Position numbers and translations under genes: made by a program. From Glutinoglossum americanum (Eukaryota > Ascomycota > Geoglossomycetes > Geoglossales > Geoglossaceae), in the NCBI GenBank assembly GCA_020080175.1, contig JAGHQL010000059.1:62001-126000 (forward strand): a stretch of DNA of 64,000 nucleotides. Reading direction: 5' to 3'. The notes below the pieces were generated by a model, which saw only the letters and a program-made list of their open reading frames with translations, was not told the DNA's origin and ran no database searches. This document shows positions 12,828-25,395 of the stretch, piece by piece. The first letter of the stretch is position 1; each line of letters begins with the position of its first letter.

Positions 12828-13530
12828 AAGGCATTATCAGAAAAGACTTGGAACAGGCATGTTAATTTTTTTGGGGGAGGTTTATATTAATGCGAGCGAA
12901 GTATGGTTCCTTTGTGCACCCCACCTGCAATAGAGTAGCGGTTATGTTATGTTTCTCCCAGCCTCTCGACACCTTTAAGTCTAGCAGTAAATTTCATCCA
13001 GATCAATAGGTTTAAGAAAAATAAAAATCTTTGTCGATTCTCACTCTATCCACGCAAAACATCAGGAATTAATTACGTCCAATACAACCTGGCCTTCATT
13101 TACCCATCAAAAAATACAAGACTCATGGGCTACACAAGAGTATATAATCTCTCCCCGGTAAAGGCCTATGTAAAAACCCCGACAGAAAAATCGTCCAATA
13201 AAGCCCGATTGGGATCTAGCCTTTTTTTTCTCCCTTTCTTATTTCGCCCCGATCCACGCCTAAAAAAATGAATATGTAAAAATGAAGATGTAAAAATGAA
13301 GAGGAAGGAGTGCGTACGCCATATGCTGGAGTAAAAGCAATACTATAGCTATATAAATACTGGTTTCCGGCGGAAAAGGGTGATGAGCCGGGCGATGATA
13401 AGCCTAATTCCTCCACCCAACCCTTTTCGCTGTCCAGAGAACCTCACCTGGAGATTTTCTTATTTTCAATAATAAGGAGAGGGAAGAGAGAAGCTGTGGG
13501 TAGAAACACCCCTCCCCTCGCGGACACAAC
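12828..13530. other. Intergenic between convergent genes
   Basis: About 700 nt between the 3' ends of POL1 and the protease-like gene. The sequence is AT-rich with short A/T runs, including two nearby copies of a short TAAAAATGAA-type segment around 13270-13300. No frame here looks coding. Confidence 0.5.
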
Positions 13531-15939
13531 CTACAAAAACTCCTCAACATTAAACTGAGCAGACGGCTCCTGGTGTTCCTCTTTACTCTTTTCAGCCGCC
13601 GCCACAACAGCAGCGACAGCCCTCTCCTCCGTGGTTTCCAGGGTCTTCCGCTTCTTCGCCTCGCTCGCCTCCGCGTCTCCGTCTGGGTATCCAGTGCGTT
13701 TCGTCCCCGCCACGGGATTGAGGGGTAACGCCACTTTGGAGAATACAGAGGGTCGTCGTGTTGTAGTTAGGGGTGGGGTTTGAGGGGGGGTTGTAGAGGG
13801 GGAGGTGGGCTTAGAAGTTGCCGCGCGACCGAGGACGCCTTGAAGGAGAGAGGTGGAAGATTCTTTCCTAGTGCGCTTAGGTATGGGCTGGAGGGCGTTG
13901 GGGGCCCCGGCGCTTCGTTGGGAAGGCGGTCTGGCATTTTTATTTTCTTCGATTTCTTGTTTAGCCTGTTTTGCTGCAGCATCCTTTTCCTTCTTTAGCT
14001 GTTGCATCTGTGCCTCCTTGGCTAATTTTAGACTAGCTTTCTTAGCCTGTAACTGCTGAATTTCTTGAGCGTGGTCGGTCACCGGGTCGGCTGCTAGGTT
14101 GCGGATCTGTCCATCTATTGGCAAGAGCTCCTGCAGGCCGGATCGGCGGCGATCGCCCGGCTCTGTGGCCATGTCGATAGTTGTGGCTTCCTTGAGCTTG
14201 GTTATGACACCCGATATGGCCTCAAGCTCTTCACCATCCGGGGGGTTATCTACTCGCTCGTAGAAGAGCAAGCAGGGCGCCTCGCACCATGGGGTTGGGA
14301 CCTTTTCTGCGAGGGTGGATGTATCAAGACCTCCAATTATCGTGCCGAAGAGCCATGTATGTGGGGATTTACCAGCAGTGAAAGGCCCCTGGCCGTCGTA
14401 CACTTTAACCATACCCTCCTCTGATTCGCTGTCGTCCCAGTAAACGCGATAGTGTTGATTAGCCAAGTAGATTCCTCCAATCCATCGATAAATGGCCGAC
14501 CGTTCATGTCCTGTTTCGTCCTCATAGCGAAATGAAATATCCCCCTTCGTGTGTTCAGGAATTGGGACTGATATTTTGCCTCTGGTTTCGGGAGTGATGA
14601 CTAGACGGGGAGGCAGGCCTCCGACCACGATCTTTTGAGCTTTCGAGGGTGGCACTTTGCAGTGGAATTCTCTTGACATCATCACTTTGTCCTGAAAGGC
14701 GCGATGATCGAAATAGTATCTGAGGTAGTGTGCCAGTGTAAAATTCGGATTTTTTTGGACCACCTCAAAATCAACATCGATCGACAAAGCACGATGACCT
14801 CCCCGGCTGCCTCTGATACTAGTAAGCCCACATTTAGCGCAAGTCTTTTTAATAGCCATGTGGAAGGTGAATTGGTGGAAGTTGCCCCCAAGCGGGCCTG
14901 TCCATACGCCCGCAGGCGGAGTGAACTGGGCATACTCATAATTTAGAGATCTCAATACCGCATCGTAAAACTGCTTCTTTCTCTTCACCGACCCAACAGC
15001 AGTGTAGTCGTTCCAATCCGTCCGGGCTGCTTCAATGTATTCATTCTGTAATGGCGTCAATTGCTTGAGCCAATCGCTGCGGGGAGCGGACCCCCTATCG
15101 GCTATAGTCTGCCCAATGTCCAGAAACATCCCAGTGACAATCAGAGAATCGATTCCGCATGAATTGGCAACTACGTGTTTGCCCGTGATATTCTGGTCGG
15201 GGTTTAGATCGGGTTTTGGTGGGATTGCTTTTGCATTGGCCGTCCAGCCGCCCCAAGTGGGACCTCTGCCATAATTGATATATTCAGTTCCTGTTTCGCT
15301 GAAATAGCATTTGCCACCGAGGCTTTCTCCCCAGCTCATTCGGAGAGGGGCTAGTCTTTTCGGAGCCCTGCCCTCTTCGTCGAAAAGAGAAGCTTTGTAA
15401 TCCGTGATGGAACTTATCGCATCTAAAAGGAGATTGGGTCGCGGTCGATTTACCGCATACACCTCATCATCCAACTCGAGTCTTGGATCGCGGTTGCCAT
15501 ACAGGCAGTGGCGAGACATGAATTCTCTCTCCTCCTCCTCCAAGGTTTCATTTGGCAGCCGCGGTTGATGGAATTCAGAAAGGGGCTTTTGTGGAAGCCC
15601 TTTTGCAGGCCCTTTTGCAGACCCTTTCGCAGGTTTTGGCCTTGGCTTTGGCTTTAGTTTTGGCGGAGGCTTCGTTGGTTTATACCGATCGGAGGTGATC
15701 CGCTCAGGAAGGCACCTTTGGCCACTTTCTCTCTGGATTGTCTTGACTCCATTCAGCCGCTCCTGCACGGTGATGTGCTCGTCACTCTCAAGTTGCCTAG
15801 CTAATTCGATTAATCCAGGTTTTTCGTAGTCAACACGATCAATAACTTCCTTAGGAACTCGGAAGAATGTCAAGAATTCCTTCAACTCTCTAATAGTCCA
15901 ACTGCTTTCTAGCTTTCCTAGGAGCTTGTCGGGACCCAT
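13531..15939 (-). CDS. Intronless protein with ubiquitin-specific-protease-like domain
   Basis: A single open frame of 802 codons from 15939 down to 13531. Residues 1-80 look helical (SSWTIRELKEFLTFFRVPKE). A Lys/Pro-rich linker with PAKG repeats follows at about 95-120. From about 250 come HVVANSCGIDSLIVTGMF, which resembles the Cys box of USP (C19) cysteine proteases with C261 as candidate nucleophile, then a CAKCG pair near 365 and ANQHYRVYWDD near 483, which fits the His box. Between them the domain is shorter than a typical USP. Residues 620-670 form a charged coiled coil, and the tail is Ser/Thr/Pro-rich with nuclear-signal-like KRTRK and AKKRKT. I infer a nuclear deubiquitinase-like enzyme. 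Substrate and activity are unknown, and other papain-fold families are possible. It is one of only two genes here with no intron. Confidence 0.6.
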   Translation of the reverse strand: MGPDKLLGKLESSWTIRELKEFLTFFRVPKEVIDRVDYEKPGLIELARQLESDEHITVQERLNGVKTIQRESGQRCLPERITSDRYKPTKPPPKLKPKPRPKPAKGSAKGPAKGLPQKPLSEFHQPRLPNETLEEEEREFMSRHCLYGNRDPRLELDDEVYAVNRPRPNLLLDAISSITDYKASLFDEEGRAPKRLAPLRMSWGESLGGKCYFSETGTEYINYGRGPTWGGWTANAKAIPPKPDLNPDQNITGKHVVANSCGIDSLIVTGMFLDIGQTIADRGSAPRSDWLKQLTPLQNEYIEAARTDWNDYTAVGSVKRKKQFYDAVLRSLNYEYAQFTPPAGVWTGPLGGNFHQFTFHMAIKKTCAKCGLTSIRGSRGGHRALSIDVDFEVVQKNPNFTLAHYLRYYFDHRAFQDKVMMSREFHCKVPPSKAQKIVVGGLPPRLVITPETRGKISVPIPEHTKGDISFRYEDETGHERSAIYRWIGGIYLANQHYRVYWDDSESEEGMVKVYDGQGPFTAGKSPHTWLFGTIIGGLDTSTLAEKVPTPWCEAPCLLFYERVDNPPDGEELEAISGVITKLKEATTIDMATEPGDRRRSGLQELLPIDGQIRNLAADPVTDHAQEIQQLQAKKASLKLAKEAQMQQLKKEKDAAAKQAKQEIEENKNARPPSQRSAGAPNALQPIPKRTRKESSTSLLQGVLGRAATSKPTSPSTTPPQTPPLTTTRRPSVFSKVALPLNPVAGTKRTGYPDGDAEASEAKKRKTLETTEERAVAAVVAAAEKSKEEHQEPSAQFNVEEFL

Positions 15940-18866
15940 GGCTCAGAGTATCTTGGTGGGAATATGTGGGTAAATAGTTTCGATGTGCAAGTTAATTTCC
16001 AAATCGTTAAGCACTCCGGTGTAGCGCCCTAGAAGTCGCAGTGGGCCGATAAATAAATTGCAGGACATCCATTTGTTTTGAATTAACCACTCAAAGAGCT
16101 GTCAAGACATCGGGAGACCAAACTCACACAAAGGAATGGTAAACCCTTGGCCTGAGCTCAAGAACGCTAGATAGACAATTTGTCTGAGCTGGCCACCATA
16201 ATCCTTTGACGAAAGCGACCAGACTCTTTTGAAGGAGAGATAGCCGAAGTTTTCGGCTCAGTGAACAAAGAAACTAACATCCATAATCCCACAAAGCACA
16301 GTCGTGAGTCTAGTAGCCCGTGGGAGGCACCGGATTCAGAGTCGTGACACAAAAGAACGGCCTTAACACTCGACCTTAATCAAGCTAAAATCAGATTCGT
16401 GGTAGAGAAGGTAGCCGCACCATCAATATCCCACTGTCAACAGTGGCACTGAAGGTCTGGGACATACCCCACTGGGCGAAGATTGACGAAGTATCTCTCA
16501 TATTAAACACCAACTTAGAGGTGATCGATATGTTCGCCGGAAAAGAGAGAGTTGCAACAAAGCCTACCCACAGATAAATATCATAACGATTTCCGTGACT
16601 GTAGCCTAGATATTGTTTTTTTCCCTGTTAACACCTCAACACTTTAACACAGACACAGTGGGAATTGGAAAGGGTGAAGAAGGGGAACCCGTGTTAACAA
16701 CCGAAATTTATTTTGGAAAAATTTAAAGTGAGCTCTTGACTTCTAGCATATTCAGCTTCAAAGCGTATTGTTCTAGCTTATTCACATCCTGAGCAAGGAT
16801 CTTGGGGGGATTCGGTGGCCGAGACTGAAGTATCGATGATGCTAGTTGGAGGGGGCGTGTTAAGGCGGCTTGATGTTAATTGGAGAGGGCGTGTTAAAAC
16901 AGATCGCCCCTTGGCAGTGCTCCCGGAAGCCATTCAAATGATCGAGAAATTCCGATAGGATCTAAGGTTTTGTCTGCAAAGGCTAGGTTATGATGGCACG
17001 AGCGGCGGAGGTTCGTATTCTGGCGGAGCGTTTTCTCCAGGTCGGCGGTAACCTCCCGTCCCGTGCGTGAGCGTCGTTCCAGAATCATGCATGGAAACAT
17101 TGCTCTAGATATTGCCGAAGCAATGCGAATCCTCACGCACTGTATGCGCAGGACGTATTTCAACTTTCGGATGTATATGATACATGCACGTTAGACACGA
17201 CCATGATTCGCGGGTTGGAAGCGCCAAGAGCGCCCTCGTTCAACCCAGTTCAAGGGGAAGCGGTGAAATTGATATTGAGAGCGAGGCTTGAGATTGACGA
17301 AACTCTTGCCCCCGGCAGAAGCGGCTCCACGCATACTTCTGCAGGATGCATGGAAATATCGAGATGAATGCTCAAGGCTCAAAATCGCCGCCAGTGACGC
17401 ATCCGTAAAATTCTGCTATGCGAACGAAAATAGCTGGTCGGGGTTTCCGATCCAAGCGGAGAAATTCCCTGAATGCACGAAGCGATATTTTGACGTAGAC
17501 GAATGTACTCTTATTCTCCATCCTCGTCGATGTGTGCGCAATGTGAGTTTTTCTTCCTGGTGTCCGAGCCACTACGCTATTTCCAGCATCGCACGCTCAG
17601 ACGGATAGGTGCGCAGAACAGGAGGCACAGCGGCGATAAGCGTCGGAATGAGTCATGCAACTATTCTATTGGCTGGATCGCTGGAGGTATGGAGCACGGA
17701 GTTGTGAAAGTGTAAGGGTGGAGGAAAAGGGAGCGTGCTAGGGGGTCGTTGGCTGGCCGTTGTGGCTTGACCGGATCGTCGGGGCGAAAGAAGCCACTGC
17801 AATGACCCAAAAATATACATTGGTATCTTCACTATCCCGATTCTGTAGTACACGTAACAATAATACCAACCATGATGGCAATGAAAAGGAAGCATGTGAT
17901 GATCGCAGAGCCTCTCGAATCTCGTATGCCATGATACAAAGTGGCGTCGTGGATATGCGAGGGCATGTACTCTGTATGTACGATGTACATACATATATAG
18001 CGCCTCGACGGGCTTCAGATGCGTGGGCGTAATCGCGTAGTGCAATGGATAAGCACAGATGCAGGAATAAGACAGAGCAGACCGGGTGAGCAGGCGCAGG
18101 GCAGGTATTCGGTTGGGTAGGCTAGAAGATTGAACGAGATGGGGCGGTTCTTCGGGATGGGCGACTAGAGAGAGAGAGAATGGAAAGTAAGGCTGCAGTC
18201 AGTCAGGAAGCCCCGAGAATTTGATTGACCGAGCCCGCCGACCTCCAAGAGCTTGGTATTGCTCTGTCCCGAGGACGATATGGATGAAGAGGGCAAAAAG
18301 GCTGTGTTCGAGTGTGTTGGGTGGTGGGTTGGTGCCAAGCCAGGCCCGGAGACCGAAGCTCGCTCACCCAAACGAAATTTCGTTACTCCCTTTCTCTCTC
18401 CCCTTCTTACTCTCCTCTGCTTTTCCGACTTCATCACATCAACCCACCCACTTACCTCCCTCCTTTTTTCCAGCGGGTCCACTTCACACCGAAGGGACGA
18501 TCGCGGAATCCTGCTTAAGACCTCCTAATAAGTCTTCTTGCACCCACTCGCACGCCTGTTGAGCATTCACTCTTTGACGAGTGCTGGCTCTGCCAGGCTT
18601 TGGAATTTTCCATAGCGAAACTTTTACTTTCCCTTTTCGATTCGCTCACGCAAATCCTCACTCACTTAACACCACTCGTCCAAAATCTCCGCTCTAGCAC
18701 CCTTTCCCTCTGTTTAATCACCAATATCGCGACTCCCGATAGAGGATTTGATATCCCCAGGAGTTGATCGCGATTTCCAGCGCATTCCAAGCCCTGTGGC
18801 CTCGGTCTATCCCCCGTACACAATTTTTCACAACTCATTCAACGTGCAACCTCTACGATCGATTTA
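15940..18866. other. Long divergent intergenic region
   Basis: Nearly 3 kb between the divergent protease-like and eIF4G genes. It holds an imperfect direct repeat of about 20 nt (16845-16863 and 16878-16897, core GGGCGTGTTAA) and a short GA tract near 18170. The last 500 nt are C/T-rich, as fungal 5' leaders often are. Short open frames match nothing known to me. Confidence 0.45.
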
Positions 18867-21800
18867 ATGACAAGCATCCCTCAACAACCGTCTAACCCAC
18901 CTCAGGCACTCAGCAGCACGAACGCGACGCAAAACGCTACTTCAGCGCACAACCCGTCTTCTTCGATAAGCGGGACGTCGTCGTCTCACGCCGCCGCAGT
19001 GCCGGCTGCCGCTGGCCGCACATACGCCAACGCAACTAAGTCCCATGTCAAGTCAAGCTCTGTGTCGCCAGTGAATGGCAAGAATCCTATCCCTCCCGCG
19101 GTTCCCGCTGTGGTTCCACCAACCATCGTCAATAGCAACAACGCCGTGAATGGCGCTGGGAGAGGCGACCATAGTCGGAATCCATCCGTTGTTAATAGTG
19201 CGACCGGTCAGGGTGGGTGGATGCCGAATGGAGGTCCGCCTCCTGGGCCACCCAGTAGAAATAGTATCCAGTTTGGGTCTATTAACACGAGTGGTTCTCC
19301 GGCTGAAAATCATGGCATACCCCCACATCAACATACGCCCTCACTGAGCGCGGCACTTCCTAATAATCCGCGTGTAACTTCGCCGCAAACGTCACCGTCT
19401 CCTATTCCGCAGCCATCCGCCGCTAGTGGAGGGCGGCCACCGTCAGGCCTACAGGGGCAGGGCAACATGTTAAGTTTTGGTAGTTTGGGCGGTTCCGGAG
19501 AGAGCAGTGTAGGTTTCCCATTTACATGGAGGAATAGAACTGACATCCCCACCTAGCGACCAATGCGTCCCGTCTCTATGTCCCAACCCCCGCTCGCCCC
19601 CAACAATCAATCTAGACATTTGAGGCAGGAGTCCGCGCAATCTGCTCATAGCGATATGGGCAATGGAGGAATGGGGCCTGGTTCTCGCTATCCTCCTCAA
19701 GGAGGCCGAGGCCGGGGATATAATCAGCAATACTCCCAGCATCAACAAATGGGTTATCCCCCAGGACCAGCATTTAGATCTGCGCCCAATCAACCAAGAA
19801 ATGTTGGGATGCCACCCCAGTTTCAGGGTCCTGTAAACCCATATCCAAACTCTCCCCATCGTTCCTCTAGGAGTCCTGCTATTACCCACGCTGCGCCTGG
19901 TACGCCGCAAATGGCACAAGTATCAGTGGCCAACCCGTCAATGCAGTCTCCCCAATATGGGTACCAGCCGATGGGTCCCCCACAAGTAAGTACCTCGGCG
20001 AATTTTTTTCTTTTGGCGTAGTTCCGCGTCAATTCCAGAATAGCTTGCGGCCTCGCATAGATATGAGCTTCATTACTTGAATTAGCATATGGCGTGGTTA
20101 AATGGTAGTCTAACTTTAATTTGTAGGCGCAGTTCCAGATACCTTCGCAATTCGACCCTGCATACCATTACCAGTACAGTATGTATCCTCCTCAGATGCC
20201 GTACATGGCTGGACCTCCAAGCTCCCCTCGACCTCCCTACCAACATGTTCCCGCTGGCGGACAGCAACAATATGCACCTGGCCAGTATGGTCCCCCTCAG
20301 CCATCATCAATGTCAAGAACCTCTTCAGCGGTCTCTGAGCAACGACCAAACTCAAGCCTAGGACAGCCTCAGATACAGTCGATAACTCCTGCAATTAGCC
20401 ACACTCTTCACCCTAGTCATAGTGCAAGCAGCCCAGCTCCCGATGCCAATTTATTCAAGAAACCCAAAGGCAACGGCATTGTTGTTAAAAATCCCAATAG
20501 TGGAGTTGTTTTGGACTTCTCTAAGCAGCCTGCATCCCCGGCACCCGTCTCTAGATCTCCCGTGATAGTGTCTTCTACCCCGACTCCTCCACCTGGCCCC
20601 GGAAGTCGCAACGATTCCCCCCACAATAAGGCAGAAAGCAAAAGTTCCAAGACTGCTGAAGAGGTACAAAAAGAGATGAAGGATAGAGTGGCCAAGAAGA
20701 TAGAGGATGAGAAGAGGGAAATAGAGGAGAGAGCTCGTAGGGACAAGGAAGAAGCTGAACTAGCGGCGAAGAAGGAAGCTGAGGAGGAGGAGAGACGTGA
20801 GAGAGAGAAGGCCGAGATCGCTAGAAAGGAAGCAGAAGAGAAAGCCCGAAAGGAAAAGGAAGAAGAAGAGCGTATTCAGAAGGAAAAGGAAGAGTTGGCT
20901 CGGCGAGAGGCGGAGGAGAAAGCCAAGGCCGAGGAGGAAGAGAGGAAGGAAGCCGCTCGTCTGGCGGAGGAGAAAGCCGAAGAGGAGGCTAGAGCCGCAC
21001 GGGCAAAGGCAAAAGAAGAGGAGCGGCTTAAGGAGGAAGAGCTTGCGAAAGAAAAGGAGCTTTTGAATACGCCGGCCAGTCTCAGTACAAATCTCTCAAG
21101 GATGTCGATTAGTGGGGCTTCCACCCCAGCCTCTGATGATTCGATGGGTCCCCCGGCTAAGCCTTCTAATGCCCCGAAACGTGAGAAACCTCCATCGCTT
21201 AACTTGGCTCCATTAAAGACTGGTAGCGTCGAGCCGGCTCAACCGAGCGCTGCTCTTACCTCTCTCCGATCTGCCCGCCCTATCGGTCGTCTCAATGATG
21301 TGAAGTATCCACAAGATATCGCTTCTCCGAACCCTGCTCTTAACGCTGCGGCCCCAATGGGCAAATTCAAGTACGAGAAGGACTTCTTGATGCAGTTCCA
21401 GAATGTTTTTGTTGAAAAGCCTTCTCTCGACTGGGACATCAAGATCAAGGAGACTGTTGGAGACACCCCCGATTCAGCGCGGCCTCAATCTGCACGGCCA
21501 TCCTCCTCACTTGGTCCTAGGAACCCATCAGGTCGCCCTGGATTACCTTCAGGCTTCTCCATGGGAAATTTCGGACAGCCTGGCGGCAAGAGCCTTCCAC
21601 CGGGAACGACTTCTGAACAGCGATTTGCCATATCTATGGGGCCGCAGCGGACCGGCATGAGTAGCATGAACAACCCATTAGCCCAGTTTGCCCGCCAAGG
21701 TGGCTTCCCACAGGGAGGCTCAACGAGTATGAGTAGGACGAATTCCTCGACCACGTTGCAGTCTCAAGGTGGGGCTCCGCAATCGCCCCGTACTGGTAGC

Positions 21801-23488
21801 GGCCGCCGTTCACAACGTGGCAGTGACCGCGGAAAGGGTCCTCAGCAATCAAGCAAAGCGGAAGAGCAAGCGGCCAAGGCGATGCCACTAACTGCAAACG
21901 CTGAGGTCAAGCCCCTAACCATTTCGAACACTGGTTGGAAGCCTCGGAGCCTCGTTAGTGCTGCTACTGGCGCAGCTGGACCAACCCCCGGCTCAGGTGG
22001 CTTGATGGAGCCTGACATGGTGCAAAGAAAGGTCAAGGCTGCTCTCAACAAGATGACACCGGAAAAGTTCGATAAGATCTCAGATCAAATCCTAGAGATT
22101 GCGAGTCAGTCTAAGCATGAGACGGACGGGCGTACTCTGAGACAAGTGATCCAGCTTACTTTCGAGAAGGCTACTGACGAGGCCCACTGGGCTTCGATGT
22201 ACGCCAGATTTTGCAAGCGTATGCTTGAGGCCATGGATCCGAGCATCAAAGACGAGAGCATCCGTGATAAGAACGGCAATGTCGTAGTCGGAGGCAACCT
22301 TTTCCGCAAATATCTGCTCAACCGGTGCCAAGAAGAGTTCGAGAGAGGTTGGAAATTGAACCTCGGTGTCAAACCCGAGGGTGAGACCGAAGAAGCAGCC
22401 ATGCTGTCGGAGGAGTATTATATCGCCGCCGCCGCCAAGCGACGAGGCCTTGGTCTTGTTCAATTTATTGGTGAACTTTACAAGCTTGGCATGCTTACTG
22501 AACGCATCATGCACGAATGCGTTAAGAAGTTAGTTGACTACGAGGGCGTTCCCGAAGAGGCTGAGGTCGAGAGCTTGACGAAGCTATTAAAAACGATTGG
22601 AAGGAATCTAGACAGTACTGACAAGGGTAAACCCATGATGGATGCCTACTTCCAACGCATTCAAATCATGATTGATACGCCGGAGTTACCTAACCGTTTA
22701 AGATTTATGCTAATGGTATGTACCCTGTTCCTACTCGGACCTTTCAGCTAGCTGACCTCGTGGTAGGATGTTGTCGACCTGCGGAGGAAATCATGGAATT
22801 CAAAGGACCAAGACAAGGGCCCCAAGACGATTGCTGAGATCCGAGAAGAGGTATGCCTTTTCCTGGCCCCTGGGGGTTCTAATGCTAACCCGTTGTAGGT
22901 CGAGGCAGCAGCAGTAGCGAAGGAATCTGAGCGATCGCGGCAAAACCAAAGAGTCGGTGGTCGAGGACCAGGTGGCCGTGGTGATGCTCGCTCCTTCTCA
23001 AGCGGCGGTCAATATGGCATGAATCCTCCTCCGGACTATCAAAAGAATACCGTTGGCATGGATGATCTACGAAGATTGACCAGTAAGGGCGGTAACAGGC
23101 AGGTCAGCCAAGGTCCAGCAACATTTGGACCAACGGCAATGTTTAGTTCACGGAGTGGGAGCAGTGGAGGGCGAAAAAATTTTGGGTCGGGGCTACAGAG
23201 AGGCGGTGAGGAGTCTGGTGCATCTTCACGTACTGCGACACCTCCAGCGCAGAAGGATAAAGAATCAACTTCACATGCCAACATGTTTAGGTGAGCCAAA
23301 TTTGTGGGCATATTAAGCGCTATAGGCTAACTCCGGACTGCAGTGCCCTTGCTGGACAAGACGCTCCAGGTGAACCTAACGATCCTACTTCTCCGTCTAC
23401 AGCCTCGTCTCCCCCAATGGTTAAGGCGAGGCTTGAAGAAGGGAGGGCCAAATCTCCAGTAAAGGAGGACTTGAGCGGTGCATCGTGA
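18867..23488 (+). CDS. TIF4631: Translation initiation factor eIF4G
   Basis: Six exons (18867-19508, 19557-19985, 20127-22715, 22767-22850, 22899-23290, 23344-23488) give 1426 residues. The first 500 residues are low-complexity Ser/Pro/Gln/Asn and include an RGG-like GGRGRGYNQQ stretch. A long charged coiled coil (Glu/Lys/Arg/Ala-rich) lies at about residues 515-660. KYEKDFLMQF matches the eIF4E-binding motif Y-x4-L-phi, followed by the fungal EKPSLDWDIKI segment. The MIF4G domain begins near VQRKVKAALNKMTPEKFDKISDQI and spans the VIQLTFEKATDE, YARFCKRM, FRKYLLNRCQEEFERGW, GLVQFIGELYKLGML and LPNRLRFMLMDVVDLRRKSW helices that bind eIF4A. RGG-type and Ser-rich residues close the protein. It scaffolds eIF4F in cytoplasmic cap-dependent initiation. 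The start is the first ATG after a pyrimidine-rich leader. Confidence 0.95.
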
Positions 23489-24335
23489 GGCTTTTCATAT
23501 GCGCATCTAGGGACTCTATTCATTTGTGACTTCACCCCGTGTCTTAAAAAGTTGCTTATTTTCGTTTTGATCCATCTCTCGGTAGTTCACGGAATTTGCT
23601 GCACTTCTCAGGTGTGGGGAGACAGGTTGCTACTTTTTTGCATTGAACTATTTGTCTCTCTTGGGGCAGTTCGCAAAGCTGCACGTCTCGTTTGCTGCTG
23701 CCCTAATCGTGGCTTCTGAGCATCAGATCGGACTGACTTCTTTTCGGCGGTGAACTTCAAATCTCTAGATAACAGTCAGCAAAAGTTGTGTTAATACTTT
23801 GCGTGCGTTGTCCTCGCTTGGAGACATTGAATGCGCACCTTTCCTTTTGATTGTCTCATCCGATTCACTGGCTTGAACCTGTACTACATTTCTTTTCGGT
23901 ACCCTTCATGCAGTAATGCCAGTACCTCCGAGTTGAGACATGGGGATCACTTGTACAAATTTTTAATTTAAAACTCCATCGATATAAAAAAAAATGCGCC
24001 CCATCTCCCAAACACGGGGCAGTGCTCCAACCATTCCAACCTAGCGATCTTAACGTCTAAGAATACCCCTCGCCCCTGAGGCACCGTACGTAGTCTATTG
24101 AATTTCTCAGGCCTATACTATATTTGTGTGGGACAAAGAAAGGGGGTTTCCAGATATGTAAATCTTGCCAAGACTTGGGGCTCAGTTGATATTTACTCGG
24201 ATGCGCGTCAAGCTAGGGAGCCTAACTCTTACTCACCTTTCCCTCACCCAACCAACGCCCCTCTTCCCTCTACTCACTTACTACTTTACTGGTGCAGCTG
24301 CTTTGCGGTTCTCGAACCTTTTTGCATTTTACAAG
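23489..24335. other. Intergenic, 3' flank of eIF4G
   Basis: About 850 nt with T-rich 3' flank sequence, a short A run near 23985 and a pyrimidine-rich stretch (24230-24300) just before the next gene. No coding signal is seen. Confidence 0.5.
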
Positions 24336-25395
24336 ATGGCGAAGGATCCGGCCACTTCGTTTGATGAAATGATCAAAGCTAGTGAGTCTATACAGTCGCA
24401 CATGCTCATAGCGTCTCAAGCAGCCAATGTTCCGATTCTGTTCAGGTCGCTTGCGAAAGAAGAACGAAGCCCTTGCAAACCAGATTTTTGGCAAGGGGCG
24501 ATCAGGGTCCGGCGTAGGGACTCGTAAGGCGTCCTCCGTGTCTCCAAGCCTTGCCAGCAGAATTGGTGGTGTTATGAAGGTATGGATTCACGAATAAATC
24601 ATCCGTCTCCTATATCATCAAACATCTGATCTTGGTGCCCTCGCTTTTCCAGCGTCCCGCATCCACTACGCCAAAATCCAATATAGACGACAAATGGAGC
24701 CACGACCTTCACCACAAGAACAACCCCCAAGCATCTAGAGTATCTCAACTTCCTATGCGTCACAGCTCAGCTCGCATCACACGCGATAATCGACTCTACG
24801 CCGCTCTACAGTCTGACACTACTTCAAATAGTATTACGGATAACCAGATCAATATCCGCGGTGCTGCTAACGGCATTACTATTCGCGGTTCCGCGGGCCC
24901 TTACACTGTCATTGCCAGTAACTTTGCTCCTGGAACAACATCGGATGATATTAGATCTGCTCTTGAACAACACACCACGGACATAATAAGTTGTATTATT
25001 CTTAGTGCAGCCCCAACAGTCATTGCAGAGATAGTCTTCCAGCAGAAAAGTAGTGCAGAGATAGTCATTGATACATTCAATAACCAATTGGTTCGCCCGC
25101 TAGCTGGTTCCAGATATGGATAGTTATTGCTAACCATATTATCCAGGCTGATGGCCGTACTCTCCACGTGTATATGAAACAAGGCCCTCCAACCGGCCGC
25201 CCCAAACCCACACCTACGGGACCAAGAGCGAGCTCCAATTTCATACAGAGAGAGAGGGCTGAAACGCAGAGACGAGTTGCTGATGTAGACATGAAGGATA
25301 GCTCTTACAGCTTGGATGAGGAACGCAGGGATAGGAGCAACAGAGGAGAAAGAGGTCTCTATAGCGATCGGTACAACGAACGCTACAAGTGGTAG
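24336..25395 (+). CDS. ALY/REF-type RNA-binding mRNA export factor (Yra1/Mlo3-like)
   Basis: Four exons (24336-24381, 24446-24579, 24653-25090, 25147-25395) give 288 residues. The N-terminus carries SFDEMIKASRLRKKNEAL, matching the short UAP56-binding motif of REF proteins, followed by basic RKASS sequence. The central part (about residues 130-215) reads as an RRM: YTVIASNFAPGTTSDDIRSAL resembles an RNP2 strand and helix, TVIAEIVFQQKSSAEIVIDTF corresponds to the RNP1 side, and GRTLHVYMKQG is the last strand. The C-terminal Arg-rich tail ends ERRDRSNRGERGLYSDRYNERYKW. Such proteins join mRNA through TREX and pass it to Mex67 in the nucleus. The RNP1 aromatic residues are weak, as is common in fungal Mlo3-like members. 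All introns are GT-AG and about 55-75 nt long. Confidence 0.78.
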
